Translations under genes and position numbers: made by a program | Source of the DNA: a bacterium | GTDB taxonomy: Bacteria; UBP14; UBA6098; 4484-93 | Assembly (NCBI GenBank): GCA_021158465.1 | Contig: JAGGUN010000045.1 | Span: forward strand, 1-64,000 | Direction of reading: 5' to 3' | DNA length: 64,000 nt | Notes under the pieces: generated by a model | What the model was told of the DNA's origin: nothing | Databases searched by the model: none | Seen by the model: only the letters and a program-made list of their open reading frames with translations | In this document: positions 46,536-56,500 of the stretch, one piece after another | Layout of the letters: every line of letters begins with the position of its first letter | Numbering within the stretch: position 1 is the first letter of the stretch

Positions 46536-46572
46536 AAATAAAAAAGGGGCGACATGAAGCCACCCCTTTTGC
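46536..46572 (-). terminator. Terminator after the ECF/Spy operon
   Basis: Read on the minus strand: GGGGTGGC-TTCAT-GTCGCCCC (eight pairs, two of them G-U) followed by TTTTTTATTTG, preceded by AAAA that extends the stem. It separates the stress operon from the propeller gene. Confidence 0.75.
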
Positions 46573-46592
46573 CATCAGAGAAAAGAAGAGAC

Positions 46593-47090
46593 CTACTTCC
46601 TGGGCATCGTCCGTGGACCGCCCGGACTCATTTCCTGTATCCTTTCTCGGCGCTTTTCTCTGAACTCTTCCCGCAGATTTTTCAGCTTCTCAAGCTGCTC
46701 ATCGGTGAGGATGGATTTGATATTCTGCATAATCTCGATCTCCATATACCTCAGCTCTCCATCTTTTTCAGCGATGTCAAGAATGAGCGATTTTACCTTC
46801 TTCATATTCGGCGAATCGGATGCGAGCTCTGTCTCGAGATCAACCTGCTTTTCTTCCTTTGCACTCCTCAGCTCGATAGCCCTTTTCCTGTGAGATGCCC
46901 AAGTATCCTTTATCTGCTCGCGCTGCTCATCCGTCAAGCCAATCTTGTCGGCAACCTTCAAGAGTATCTCAGGTCTTAGCCCCTGTTTCCCGGGTCTCGG
47001 GCGGTCAAACTTCCCAGGATGAGCAAATACAGCCGCTACAGGGACAAAAACTGCCACAGCGACTACGAGAGACGCTATTCTCCCTTTCAT
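46593..47090 (-). CDS. Spy/CpxP-like periplasmic protein (LTxxQ)
   Basis: 165 residues. Signal peptide (MKGRIASLVVAVAVFVPVAAVFA). The helical mature part has two LTDEQ motifs (LTDEQREQIKDTW and LTDEQLEKLKNLRE), the LTxxQ signature of CpxP, Spy and metal-sensing ZraP/CnrX-like proteins. Very Lys/Arg/Glu-rich. It probably binds misfolded proteins or metals in the periplasm. ATGA overlap with the preceding paralogue; last gene of the ECF operon. Confidence 0.82.
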   Translation of the reverse strand: MKGRIASLVVAVAVFVPVAAVFAHPGKFDRPRPGKQGLRPEILLKVADKIGLTDEQREQIKDTWASHRKRAIELRSAKEEKQVDLETELASDSPNMKKVKSLILDIAEKDGELRYMEIEIMQNIKSILTDEQLEKLKNLREEFREKRRERIQEMSPGGPRTMPRK

Positions 47091-47575
47091 CTTCTACCCC
47101 CTTTGTTAAACGGTTCCCCTCTTCTCTTCCTTATATTCCTTATCATATCGGTCACCTCCCTGCGGAACTGCTCCTCAAATATCATAAGCTTTGCTTGCTG
47201 CTCGGTTGTCAAGATTTTTGAGCATTCATTAAAGAAGTTTATTTCCAGCTCAGAGGCAGCTCGACGGTTATCCTGCAACCTACTGCACAGAGATTTAAGT
47301 CTATCCTCATTCCCTTTTTTACCCAGCAGCATCCGGATCGAATCCTCTGCCGCCAGATGCTCCTCCCTCAGATGCTCCCGTTCCTTGCGAAACGCATTGT
47401 ACTTTGGAAAGAAGCTCGCCGCCTGCTCATCCGTCAGCTCAAGGAACTCTGTTAGCTTCCATATACGGAATGTTTCGACCCTTTTTTTGACTCTCTCTGG
47501 CAACTCTGGTGGCTGCGAGAAAATGACCCCAGCAAACAGAAACACAAACCCCATCAACAGAACCATCCTACGCAT
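47087..47575 (-). CDS. Spy/CpxP-like periplasmic protein, second copy
   Basis: 162 residues. Signal peptide (RRMVLLMGFVFLFAGVIFS). Helical, with LTDEQAASFFPKYNAFRKER and a second LTTEQQAKLMIFEEQFRRE, again the LTxxQ pattern, found also in 'periplasmic heavy-metal sensor' proteins linked to ECF sigma factors. Overlaps the anti-sigma gene by 1 nt (TAATG). It may act as the periplasmic sensor that controls release of the sigma factor (inference). Confidence 0.82.
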   Translation of the reverse strand: MRRMVLLMGFVFLFAGVIFSQPPELPERVKKRVETFRIWKLTEFLELTDEQAASFFPKYNAFRKEREHLREEHLAAEDSIRMLLGKKGNEDRLKSLCSRLQDNRRAASELEINFFNECSKILTTEQQAKLMIFEEQFRREVTDMIRNIRKRRGEPFNKGGRR

Positions 47576-48075
47576 TATTCACCTCCACACCTTTTCTCAA
47601 TGCTTTCTGCAAGGAGCGAGAGCTCATACTCATCGAGGAGGGCAAGCCTTTCCTCGAGCGGGAAGGAGGATTCAGCATACTTGATGAGTGCCTCTCCAAA
47701 CTCATCCTCCTCACAGGAGGCAACCTCCTTCGATGTAACCTCTACCGAGGGTGTTCTGTTCTTTGAGGAGATAAACACTCCAAAAGCGAGAACTAGAATT
47801 CCTGTTTCCACAGCGAGCAGAGCGTGCAGAACGGCTGATTTCCTTCTTGTCAGTGAGTCTATTCTTCTGTTCAGAGCATCCTGAAAGTAAGCCCACTCCA
47901 TCTCATCCACCGGCTCCGGTCGATAGGCAGATGCGAGCTCAAGAACCCTCTTCTTCTCCTCGAGCGCATCCCTGCAGGTCTCACATTCGGCAATATGTTT
48001 CTCAAGGAGCAGCATCTCATCATCGGTTATATCTGGGTACCGGTAAATTATCTCTGATATTCTCTCGCACAACAT
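47575..48075 (-). CDS. Anti-sigma factor with zinc finger and one membrane helix
   Basis: 166 residues. The N-terminal ZAS-type zinc-binding motif HIAECETC (HxxxCxxC) binds the sigma factor in the cytosol. One membrane helix (about 92-110, LLAVETGILVLAFGVFI) is followed by a periplasmic acidic tail. The ATG at 48075 has AGGAGG at 10-nt spacing; an in-frame ATG at 48084 directly touches the Shine-Dalgarno and overlaps the sigma gene. Partner of the sigma factor encoded just upstream. Confidence 0.88.
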   Translation of the reverse strand: MLCERISEIIYRYPDITDDEMLLLEKHIAECETCRDALEEKKRVLELASAYRPEPVDEMEWAYFQDALNRRIDSLTRRKSAVLHALLAVETGILVLAFGVFISSKNRTPSVEVTSKEVASCEEDEFGEALIKYAESSFPLEERLALLDEYELSLLAESIEKRCGGE

Positions 48076-48076
48076 A

Positions 48077-48604
48077 TTATACATACCTCCTGAGTCTCTT
48101 TCTTAAATGCTCGAGCGCGGTATAGAATCGAGTCTTAAGCGTGTTGATATTCTCCCCCGTCAACTCCGATATCTCGGCGAACTTCAGCCCTCCGTAAAAT
48201 CTCATAACAAGCACCTCCCTGTATTTTGCAGGAAGAGAGTCAACGGAAGCTCTCACCAGCAACCTCGTCCGGTTATCATCAACAGATTGAGTATTATCTG
48301 GTTGTGATAGCGGAATGTCTTCTATATTCTCCGGTTTCCTCCTTCTTAGAAAGTCTGCAGAGCGGTTTCTGGCGATGGACAACAGCCAGGTATAGAACGA
48401 TGAGTTTGCTTTGAACCTCTTGATAGAACGGTAAGCGTTAAAGAACACATCCTGGGTTATGTCGAGTGCATCAGACTTATCAGAAACAAGATAAAAGCAG
48501 AAGTTGTAAATCTTTTCACGATAGGTAGTTACAAGCTTTGAGAAAGCCACCTTATCACCCTTCCTTGCGAGTTCGACCAGCCTATCTTCTACACCTTTTT
48601 CCAT
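48077..48604 (-). CDS. ECF-family RNA polymerase sigma factor
   Basis: 175 residues. Region 2 (FSKLVTTYREKIYNFCFYLV, DALDITQDVFFNAYRSIKRF, FYTWLLSIARNRSADFLRR) and region 4 (SLPAKYREVLVMRFYGGLKFAEISELTGENINTLKTRFYTALEHLRK) are complete. Only regions 2 and 4, as in all ECF factors. The start is taken at ATG 48604; another ATG at 48613 would lie at or before the transcription start predicted from the ECF promoter. First of a four-gene envelope-stress operon that it probably activates itself. Confidence 0.92.
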   Translation of the reverse strand: MEKGVEDRLVELARKGDKVAFSKLVTTYREKIYNFCFYLVSDKSDALDITQDVFFNAYRSIKRFKANSSFYTWLLSIARNRSADFLRRRKPENIEDIPLSQPDNTQSVDDNRTRLLVRASVDSLPAKYREVLVMRFYGGLKFAEISELTGENINTLKTRFYTALEHLRKRLRRYV

Positions 48605-48618
48605 TGCTTCCATTTATA

Positions 48619-48646
48619 TAGACGAGTATTACGGTAAAAAAGTTGT
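48619..48646 (-). promoter_or_regulatory. Putative ECF-type autoregulatory promoter
   Basis: Minus strand: AACTTTTTT (-35, beginning near 48644) and CGTCTA (-10, 48624-48619), about 15-17 nt apart. AACTTTT/CGTCTA resembles -35/-10 boxes used by ECF sigma factors. The expected start site (about 48612) is only 8 nt or less before the sigma factor's ATG at 48604, so the leader is minimal. Confidence 0.65.
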
Positions 48647-48746
48647 AAAAAATTAGAATTTTCCAAGAAAAATTTTTTATTCTCCGTAACAGCTTTTCAA
48701 AAAAGGAGATACACAACTATCTTAAGATTGCACATTAGAAAAAACA

Positions 48747-48774
48747 TTGACAAATCTCCATATTTTCTTATCTT
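48747..48774 (+). promoter_or_regulatory. der promoter
   Basis: TTGACA at 48747-48752, 16-bp spacer, TATCTT at 48769-48774. The leader before der is about 78 nt; I see no strong structure in it. Confidence 0.65.
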
Positions 48775-48859
48775 AAATAGGAAAAAGAGAAAGCACTAAA
48801 CGATTTCTGCGGTCACTGCTGCTAACTTACTAAAACGCAAGAGGATGCGGTATTGAAAC

Positions 48860-50146
48860 ATGATTCCGGTTGTTGCGATAATCGGTAGAACAAATGTCGG
48901 AAAATCGACATTATTCAACCGCCTCGTTGGTGGCAGGAAGGCGATTGTAGACAGGTCTCCTAACACCACCCGTGACAGGAACTTAGGCGAGGTCGAATGG
49001 AACGGACGCAGGTTCCTTCTCGTTGATACAGGAGGGATAATCTTTCATCCAAGAGATGAACTCGAGCAGGCGGTCGCATACCAGACAGAAGAAGCGATAA
49101 AGGAGGCGGATGTTATTATCTTTCTTGTTGACAGGGAGCTTCTACCCTCCGACTACGAGGCGGCAAGCATAGTTCGTCGAACTGGCAAGCCCGTGCTTCT
49201 CGTCGTGAATAAGATAGACAATGAGCAACTTGAGCAGGGGCTTGAGGAGTTCTATTCACTCAGTTTGGGAGATTTCATCCCTGTTTCTGCTGCCTCAGGA
49301 AGGAGAACAGGCGATATGCTCGATATTCTGGTATCACTCCTGCCAGAGGCAACCGAGGAAGAGGCAGAACCGGTACCAAGAATCGCTGTGGTTGGGAGAC
49401 CAAATGTAGGCAAGTCTACACTGATAAACAAGCTCGTTGGAAACAAGGTACTCATAACTTCACGCTCACCTGGAACAACACGGGACTCTGTCGACACGAT
49501 AATCACTATCTCAGGCAAACGGTATATCTTCTCCGACACAGCGGGGCTTTCCAGGCGTCAGAAAGGGATCGGATACTACGCATCCCTTAGAAGCATACAG
49601 ACAATCTACTCATCCGATGTTGTAGTACTGGTTACAGAAGTGAGTGAACCGCTAACAAGATACGAGCGCAAGATAGCATCCATGTCACTCGAAAAGGGGA
49701 AGAGCTTCATCCTTGCGGTCAATAAGTGGGACACGGTGGAGAAAAGGTCTGAGCGAGCCGCCAAGCTAATAGAGTTTATAAGGGAAGATGCTCACTTCCT
49801 GAACTTCGTTCCAGTTATCTTTATCTCTGCGCTGACCGGATACAACCTCGGCAGGCTGACCGAGAAGATAGAAGATGTTCTGTCCGCCAGAAGGATACGT
49901 GTCCCAACAAGCCAGCTTAACGGGATGTTCGAAGAGATAATCTCACATCATCTTCCCGGCAGGGTCAACGGAAAAGCGGTCAAGATAAAGTATGTCACCC
50001 AGGTTAGGACTGCTCCGCCAACATTTCTTCTGTTCAGCAATATAGAAAGACTACCACAAAACTATATCAACTACATCGAAAATCAGCTGAGGGAACGGCT
50101 CGAGTTCACTGGAACACCGATAAAGATTCTTGTAAGAAGGAAATGA
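48860..50146 (+). CDS. der: Ribosome-assembly GTPase Der (EngA)
   Basis: 428 residues with two tandem GTPase domains and a C-terminal KH-like domain. Domain 1: GRTNVGKST, DTGGI, NKID. Domain 2: GRPNVGKST, DTAGL, NKWD. The last 80 residues (LNGMFEEIISHHLPGRVNG ... KILVRRK) form the KH-like domain. It is needed for 50S subunit assembly. Stop and plsY start overlap (ATGA). Confidence 0.97.
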   Translation: MIPVVAIIGRTNVGKSTLFNRLVGGRKAIVDRSPNTTRDRNLGEVEWNGRRFLLVDTGGIIFHPRDELEQAVAYQTEEAIKEADVIIFLVDRELLPSDYEAASIVRRTGKPVLLVVNKIDNEQLEQGLEEFYSLSLGDFIPVSAASGRRTGDMLDILVSLLPEATEEEAEPVPRIAVVGRPNVGKSTLINKLVGNKVLITSRSPGTTRDSVDTIITISGKRYIFSDTAGLSRRQKGIGYYASLRSIQTIYSSDVVVLVTEVSEPLTRYERKIASMSLEKGKSFILAVNKWDTVEKRSERAAKLIEFIREDAHFLNFVPVIFISALTGYNLGRLTEKIEDVLSARRIRVPTSQLNGMFEEIISHHLPGRVNGKAVKIKYVTQVRTAPPTFLLFSNIERLPQNYINYIENQLRERLEFTGTPIKILVRRK

Positions 50147-50751
50147 ATAACATTCTATACATACTGATAGGATATTTTCTTGGCTCCATACCGACGGGAT
50201 ACATAGTCAACCGTCTGATAAAGGGTGTGGATATAAGGAAGATAGGTAGTGGAAATGTCGGTGCAACAAACACATACCGCGTCTCTGGAAGGCTTCCAGC
50301 GCTCATTGTTTTCCTTGTCGACGCCGCAAAGGGGATCCTTGCTGTGCTTATCGTTCGCTACATGTTAAACGAAATCTCCTCCGTATGGCTTATGACAACA
50401 GGTGTCTGCTCCGTCCTCGGGCATATATTCCCTGCGTGGCTACACTTTAAAGGTGGGAAGGGCGTATCCACAGCAGCAGGAATTGCTTTCATCTTTATGC
50501 CGGACACTGCACTTGCTGGATTCCTTATATTTCTGGTGGTCTTTCTGCTGACAAAGACTGTCTCACTCAGCTCGATTACCGCATTCTTCTCTCTTCTCAT
50601 CTTCGAAATGGAAAGATTTATCATAGTCAAAACAGAAGAGAAGCTATTCTTCGCTGCTATATTATTTATAATTATCCTGTCCTCTCACAGGACAAATATC
50701 AAGAGAATACTTGCAGGAAAGGAACTCTCTTTTCGAAGGGGTAAGAAATGA
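50143..50751 (+). CDS. plsY: Acyl-phosphate:glycerol-3-phosphate acyltransferase PlsY
   Basis: 202 residues, 5-6 membrane helices. Motifs: GYFLGSIPTGYI (motif 1), IGSGNVGATNTYR (motif 2, phosphate loop) and HIFPAWLHFKGGKGVSTAAG (motif 3). It makes lysophosphatidate from acyl phosphate in the inner membrane, the first step of phospholipid synthesis. Coupled to der and to the MerR gene by ATGA overlaps. Confidence 0.95.
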   Translation: MNNILYILIGYFLGSIPTGYIVNRLIKGVDIRKIGSGNVGATNTYRVSGRLPALIVFLVDAAKGILAVLIVRYMLNEISSVWLMTTGVCSVLGHIFPAWLHFKGGKGVSTAAGIAFIFMPDTALAGFLIFLVVFLLTKTVSLSSITAFFSLLIFEMERFIIVKTEEKLFFAAILFIIILSSHRTNIKRILAGKELSFRRGKK

Positions 50752-51077
50752 TAAAAGGGAAGCTGTACTACTCGATAACAGAAGTGAGCGAACTCACCGG
50801 ACTCAGGCCCCATATATTGCGATACTGGGAGACAGAATTCCCAACACTTCGTCCGAAGAAGAACCGCGCAGGGAACAGAGCATACCGACAGAAAGACATA
50901 GATATGATACTTCTCATAAAGAAACTTCTTTACGAAGAAGGATATACAATTGACGGAGCCCGGCGGAAGATAAAAGCAATGCGGGGAAGGAGCAAAAAAC
51001 CAGAAAGGGGAGATCGCGAACTGCTGGAGGAGATATACAAAGGGATAAAAGAAATTCTTTCCATTATGAAGGAATGA
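50748..51077 (+). CDS. MerR-family transcriptional regulator (short)
   Basis: 109 residues. The N-terminal winged helix YYSITEVSELTGLRPHILRYWETEFP ... NRAGNRAYRQKDIDMILLIKKLLYEEGYTIDGARRKIK is typical of the MerR type found next to ihfA or plsY-type housekeeping genes. No C-terminal ligand or metal domain; about 30 residues of helix follow. Targets unknown. Last gene of the der-plsY operon. Confidence 0.9.
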   Translation: MIKGKLYYSITEVSELTGLRPHILRYWETEFPTLRPKKNRAGNRAYRQKDIDMILLIKKLLYEEGYTIDGARRKIKAMRGRSKKPERGDRELLEEIYKGIKEILSIMKE

Positions 51078-51095
51078 GAATTTTATATAATTTGC

Positions 51096-51123
51096 TTGCA
51101 AACTTCCCAAAACTGCATATCTT
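51096..51123 (+). promoter_or_regulatory. Promoter for tRNA-Pro
   Basis: TTGCAA at 51096-51101, 16-bp spacer, TATCTT at 51118-51123. Expected start about 17 nt before tRNA-Pro. Confidence 0.55.
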
Positions 51124-51146
51124 GTATTATGAATTAAGAGAGTAGT

Positions 51147-51220
51147 CGGGGCGTAGCGCAGCCTGGTAGCGCACCAGCATGGGGGGCTGGCGGTCGCTGG
51201 TTCAAATCCAGTCGCCCCGA
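51147..51220 (+). tRNA. tRNA-Pro (anticodon GGG)
   Basis: 74 nt. Acceptor CGGGGCG pairs with CGCCCCG, discriminator A. The anticodon stem-loop CCAGC-ATGGGGG-GCTGG gives GGG. The T arm contains GTTCAAAT. A TTTTTT run follows and may help end the transcript; the GT2 gene begins 17 nt later. Confidence 0.95.
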
Positions 51221-51237
51221 CTTTTTTAGGACCAAAT

Positions 51238-51900
51238 ATGCTCGTGCTTATACCCGCATACAATTCTGAAAAGCATATCCGGTCGTTACTGGAGAGGATA
51301 GCTTCTACAGTGCCTGATGCTTTTATTCTCGTAGTGGACGACGGCTCAACGGACAGTACCTGGGAAATAGCATCCTCTTTCGGTGCCACCGTCATAAGGC
51401 ATAGCTGCAATCGCGGTAAAGGACGCTCTCTTAGAGACGGCTTCCGCTTTATGCTCGAAGGGGATTTTCCTCTCTGTATCACCATGGACGCTGACCTCCA
51501 ACATCCTCCTGAGCTTATCCCGAACTTTATCGAGAAATCAAGACAAGGCTCCGATATTGTCATCGGAAACAGAACCCATGACCTTTCACAGATGCCATAC
51601 ATCCGTAGATTCTCCAACTGGGGAACCTCTCTCATCCTATCCTGGATGACAGGGCTTCGCCTCCCAGACAGCCAGTGTGGGTTCAGGCTCATCAAGAGAT
51701 GGGTATTAGAAAAAGTAAATCTGACGACATCGCACTACGATACGGAGAGCGAACTTATCATTCAGGCGGCAAAACAGGGTGCAAGGATAGGTTTTGTCCC
51801 GATCCCAACGATATACAACGGGAATCCCAGCCACATAAAGAAGATAGACGAGACCGCAAGGTTCTTCAGGCTTGTGGCAAGGTATCTTATCAGGCGATGA
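51238..51900 (+). CDS. Family 2 glycosyltransferase
   Basis: 220 residues. GT-A fold: LVLIPAYNSEKHIRSLLERI, VVDDGSTDST, NRGKGRSLRDGF, and a metal-binding TMDADLQHPPE; CGFRLI and SHYDTESELIIQAAKQG follow, as in polyprenol-phosphate sugar synthases (DPM/ArnC-like) but without C-terminal membrane helices. It transfers a sugar from a nucleotide or onto a lipid carrier; the donor is unknown. ATGA overlap with the VTT gene. Confidence 0.9.
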   Translation: MLVLIPAYNSEKHIRSLLERIASTVPDAFILVVDDGSTDSTWEIASSFGATVIRHSCNRGKGRSLRDGFRFMLEGDFPLCITMDADLQHPPELIPNFIEKSRQGSDIVIGNRTHDLSQMPYIRRFSNWGTSLILSWMTGLRLPDSQCGFRLIKRWVLEKVNLTTSHYDTESELIIQAAKQGARIGFVPIPTIYNGNPSHIKKIDETARFFRLVARYLIRR

Positions 51901-52484
51901 GGCTCATCCGAAAGCTATACGACTGGGTCCTGCACTGGGCTGATACCCCTTACGGCTCGCCTGCATTGCTTCTGCTCGCTTTCTCAGAAGCTATATTCTT
52001 CCCTATTCCCCCAGATGTGTTGCTTATTCCACTTGCACTCGACAGACCCAGGAAAGCATTCTACTACGCGGCGCTTGCAACCTTCGCCTCAGCATCAGGA
52101 GCCATCACCGGATACCTCATCGGAGCAGAGCTTATGCAGCCGGTCGGATATCCGATACTCAGATTCTACGGATTGATGGACAAATTTGAGTATGTGGCAA
52201 CACAGTACCGCGCCTACGACGCAATAGCTGTCGGTATCGCCGGGTTGACCCCGATACCGTTCAAGGTATTCACCATCGCAGCAGGCGCCTGCAAACTGAA
52301 CATTCCGCGCTTCTTAATTGCAGCTTTTGTATCCCGTGGATTGAGGTTCTTCACCATATCAACACTGCTCTTCTTGTTCGGCGAAAGGATAAAAAACTTC
52401 ATCGACAGATACTTCAACCTGCTCACTATTATATTCGCTGCGCTACTCGTCGGGGGATTTATAATCCTGAAGAGACTGCTTTAG
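51897..52484 (+). CDS. VTT/DedA-family (YqaA-like) membrane protein
   Basis: 195 residues with four to five membrane helices. LLAFSEAIFFPIPPDVLLIPLAL, GAITGYLIG, GLTPIPFKVFTIAAGACKL and FLIAAFVSRGLRFF match the VTT (SNARE-associated) fold. DedA-type proteins flip undecaprenyl phosphate or phospholipids, which would suit the linked GT2 gene. The stop codon is interleaved with that of the GT9 gene on the other strand (shared 4 nt). Confidence 0.88.
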   Translation: MRLIRKLYDWVLHWADTPYGSPALLLLAFSEAIFFPIPPDVLLIPLALDRPRKAFYYAALATFASASGAITGYLIGAELMQPVGYPILRFYGLMDKFEYVATQYRAYDAIAVGIAGLTPIPFKVFTIAAGACKLNIPRFLIAAFVSRGLRFFTISTLLFLFGERIKNFIDRYFNLLTIIFAALLVGGFIILKRLL

Positions 52485-53518
52485 ATTGTGTCTAATATTT
52501 TAGACATTTTCTCTATCAGCTCATTCAGATTCGGCTCTCCTGAGATAGCGACAAAATTCTGCTTTCTGGGCGAGAAGCGAGCAGCGTCCGATGAAACGAA
52601 TATCCCTATCTGGTGAAGCGGTTGTATGCAGCCCGCAAGATGCATAATGCCTGTATCGCAGGAGACAAAAACGGAAAGCTTCTCAAGAGCAGCCCCCACA
52701 GTAAGAACAGGCGATAGCGGGAAGAAGTATGTGTTAGGAATATCTCTTTTCTTCAGATACTCGACATCTTTCTCTTCTGTTTTCCCCCAGAAAACAACCT
52801 TGGGAAGATCAGGAAACCTTAAAAGAAAATCTTCCCAGAAACCCACAGGTAGCTTTTTTCTACCCCTTCCGCCGATATGGAGACCGATAATCTTAGCTTC
52901 TAATTTGTTTTCATCGAAGAACTTTTGCGCAGATATCCTCGACCTATCATCGATATAAACCCTCGGTGGAATTCGAACAACAGAGGAGAACGGCTCGAGT
53001 AGCCTCAAAAAACTGTAAGCCTCATACTCTGCTCCATCCGGTGTCGGGACGCTCAAATCAAGGAATTCTGACCCTTTTCCTCTGTCGAACCCGACAGAAA
53101 ATCGAGGCGCAGGAAGAAGTGTGTATAGAATATTATTCACAGAAACAGAATCAAAGTGTGAGAGGTCAAAAGCAATGTCGAACCTTTCCCGCCTCAACTG
53201 AAGGATTAGCTTAAAGAAGGATAGCGGATTAAGAGCAAACTCCCTCTTTCTCACCTCGAATACACGGCTCACCGCCGGGTGATACCGGACTATATCGGAG
53301 AATACCGCCGGTGCAACGACAGCCACGGTTGCATCGGGATAAATCTTCTTTAAGTTCTCGAGAAACGGTGTTATGAGTATCAGGTTGCCGAGCCTCTCGT
53401 CCTGCCTGACAACGAGAACTTTCTCGACCTTATCGGGTAGAGCTGCTTTCCTCCTTTTTAGCCCGCACAGAAGCCAAACAAGCTGCCTTCTCCCCCATCG
53501 CTCGAGTTGCTTGAGCAT
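52481..53518 (-). CDS. Family 9 glycosyltransferase (heptosyltransferase-like)
   Basis: 345 residues of the GT-B fold. KVLVVRQDERLGNLILITPFLENLKK, IGLHIGGRGRKKLP and VSCDTGIMHLAGCIQ are the typical nucleotide-sugar site and ends of ADP-heptose:LPS heptosyltransferases (RfaF/RfaQ). Probably adds heptose or another sugar to lipopolysaccharide or a surface glycan. It starts 1 nt after the giant surface protein, so it is expressed with it, possibly glycosylating it (speculation). Confidence 0.87.
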   Translation of the reverse strand: MLKQLERWGRRQLVWLLCGLKRRKAALPDKVEKVLVVRQDERLGNLILITPFLENLKKIYPDATVAVVAPAVFSDIVRYHPAVSRVFEVRKREFALNPLSFFKLILQLRRERFDIAFDLSHFDSVSVNNILYTLLPAPRFSVGFDRGKGSEFLDLSVPTPDGAEYEAYSFLRLLEPFSSVVRIPPRVYIDDRSRISAQKFFDENKLEAKIIGLHIGGRGRKKLPVGFWEDFLLRFPDLPKVVFWGKTEEKDVEYLKKRDIPNTYFFPLSPVLTVGAALEKLSVFVSCDTGIMHLAGCIQPLHQIGIFVSSDAARFSPRKQNFVAISGEPNLNELIEKMSKILDTI

Positions 53519-53519
53519 C

Positions 53520-56500
53520 TCATCTGACCAGATTCACGGAGCCAGAGCAAATGTTATGTTTGCCCCTCTTAATAATGTAGATGTATATCCCGTTTCTGGC
53601 TACTCTGCCACTTTCTGTCATTCCATCCCAGATAGCACGCTTTACCTCGCCCGCCGGAACCTGTATCCTTCTTATTATATGCCCGGAAAGGTCGTATATC
53701 TCGATCGTCGCATCCCTGCTGAAGAGCTTTGGATATGTGAATCTAACCTCGTCGTTGTAGCCGTCCCCGTTCGGCGTGAACGGATTGGTAGAAATCTCGC
53801 AGGAGAGTTCAGGTTCTATCCAGAAAAACAGATTACTGGATGAGCAGTTCGGCTCGCAGTAGTCAGGGGAATCACATATCCTAATCTCAATTGCCACAGA
53901 ATCGCCATCCCTCGCACGGAACCCACCAGCATAGGGGAATATATCAAACAGTATATCATCCGGGTTAAAGAAAACACCCGGCGATGAGGAGTAAAGCGTA
54001 TCCGTCGTTCCACCGTTAATTATTGTATATATGAGCGAAAAGCTCGCTGTATCGACCCCCGAGAGGTCAGAGAAGGAAGCCGTTATGTGCAGGTTATCTC
54101 TGTCAACGAGTGCCCCATCGGAGGGGTATCGGATCTCAATATCTGGCGGGGTCGTATCGACCACAAAACTCCAAAAGATAGTCTCCGACAGTGGAAAACC
54201 GAGGGTATCCCTCGCCGAGACAAGAGAAACCCTAACCTCTCCTTCATCAAAGAACCCTAAAGGCGGCTGGAATACAACAAGCGTACCCGAAACCGTAAGA
54301 TAAGGGCTGGTTATGTCAAACACCTCTCCATCGACATCAAGCACCACAGATTCCGGGTCAAGACCGTTTTCACTCACAACAGCAAGGGTAATTGGCTGGT
54401 CGGTGCAGGATGAACTGCTACCCGGATACGGCTCAAGTATATAAAAGGTTGGTCTTGGCAGGATGTCTATTGCAAATGTGTCGGACATAAGAAACGAGCG
54501 GTCTGTTTCACGCTCCCCGTCGAAATCGTTATCCCAGGCAAGCAGGCGGAAGATGATGAGAGTATGAGCAGGCTGACCTGCCAAAGGAAGTACGCTTGTG
54601 GCATATATCCTGTCCCCGGACACCGAATCGAGAGCGAGTATCCCCTCATTTGCCGTTATCTCCAGCTCGCCATCCGTGTCCCAGACAATGCGTGGATAAT
54701 GCATATCGGAGATAAAATCAGGGAAATACACCCCTGACTCGTCCTTCAGAATACAGGAGAAATAGAACGCAGAGTCGGAAGGGAAGAATCTGGGAGAATA
54801 ATCCAGCAGCAGGGGCGGAAGCGTGTCATCATCGGCGATTGTAAAGCTCCACGAGATAGGCTCGACTATCCCATTTGCTCCACAGTATTCCGCTCTATCA
54901 GATGCGGAGACAACAGAGACTACCACAGGCGTCAGCTCCGGATACACAACACCGACCGAATCCGGAACAAATACAAATGTATCCCCTGTCTGATACATCG
55001 CAGGGCTCGAGATGTAGTAGTCTGTTCCCATAACCCTGAGAGCAACACTCGTTGTGTCGAGTCCGCTTATTGAATCGAGGGCGGTGAAGACGACATTCGG
55101 TCTCGGCTCCAATAAAAACGCACCATCCAGCGGATAGACAGGAAGAACAACAGGGGGTGAGAGGTCAATCACAAAATAGAAGGAAAAGGTGCTATCCATC
55201 GGGTTCCCGAGTGTGTCCTCGGCATACCTCACCTCGACACAGACCGTCTCACCATCTGCAAACGAGCTATCAGGATTGAAGAATAATGTATCCCCGGATA
55301 ATAGAAAATCATCCTCAGGCACACCATTTACCAGAAATTCGATGGTCTCCTCTCTCACACCGCTTGGGTCGTCGAAGAATATCACAATCTCCTGGCGCTC
55401 GCAGGACGAAAAGGCAGAAAAGTCTGGTCTAATTGCCACAGGAAGAGGACCATACTTATCGACGAAGAGATACCAGCAACTATCGGTAACGTTTCCACCA
55501 CATAGCGTCGCAAGGTCGGTAAGATGAATGCACATTCCAAGAGAATCCTCCGGGAGAGCGAAACCAATAGAGTCGGCAAATACGCAGAGCGTCCCAGCAG
55601 AATAGAAAACAAACTCATCACCAAAACAGAGCGTCGTATCCCCACAGGAAAACCGGATACTGGTGCTATCGACACCTGCAAGGTCATCGGTCAAAACAAG
55701 GGTCATCTGCGGTAAAGACGCTATTACAGAACCGACCGACGGCGAAATATCCTCAATCACAGGTGGGAGTGTGTCCATATAGAACTCAAATCGTATAATA
55801 TCTCCCAGCGGATTGCCGATGCTGTCGTATGCCGATACGACAAATAGCCTGTTCGTGTCGGAAAAATCCTCAGGATAATCAACGGTCAAAACAGTGTCCG
55901 AAAAAGAGAGCTCAGGTGAAGGGAAACAGAATGTATCCTCATTGAATACGACACCAATCGATTCAGGGATAACACCGTTCTCATCGGTTATGAGAAGCTC
56001 GATGGGGATATTTTGGCAGGATATAATCGAACGGTCTGGCGGAGTAATAAGCTCCACCGATGGTCCCTCCTGATTAACCAGGAAGCTCCAGCAGGTATCG
56101 GCAACATTCGGCGGACAGATTCCACCCCTGTCAGGAACCGATACGCAAACAGAAACCGTATCGCCATCGTGGAAGGCAACACCGAACGAATCGGGATAGA
56201 AATAAAGCGTATCACCGATAACAAAGCATCCTGTGAACTCATCACCATCGACAACGAACAGAACGGAATCAACATCTATTCCCGACAGGATATCGGTCGC
56301 TACAACCCCTATCGGCTGATATGTTCTCGAGGAAACCGAGCCGGGAGTTGGAATAAGAGATATTATCTCAGGCGGCGAAAGGTCAAAACGGAGCCACCAG
56401 CCACGAGAAGCTCCCAGGTTACCCACAATATCAGAGAAACCCGAAACAGAGATATAGACAGAATCACCATCAGAGAAAGAGCTTGTGAGCGGGAAGATAA

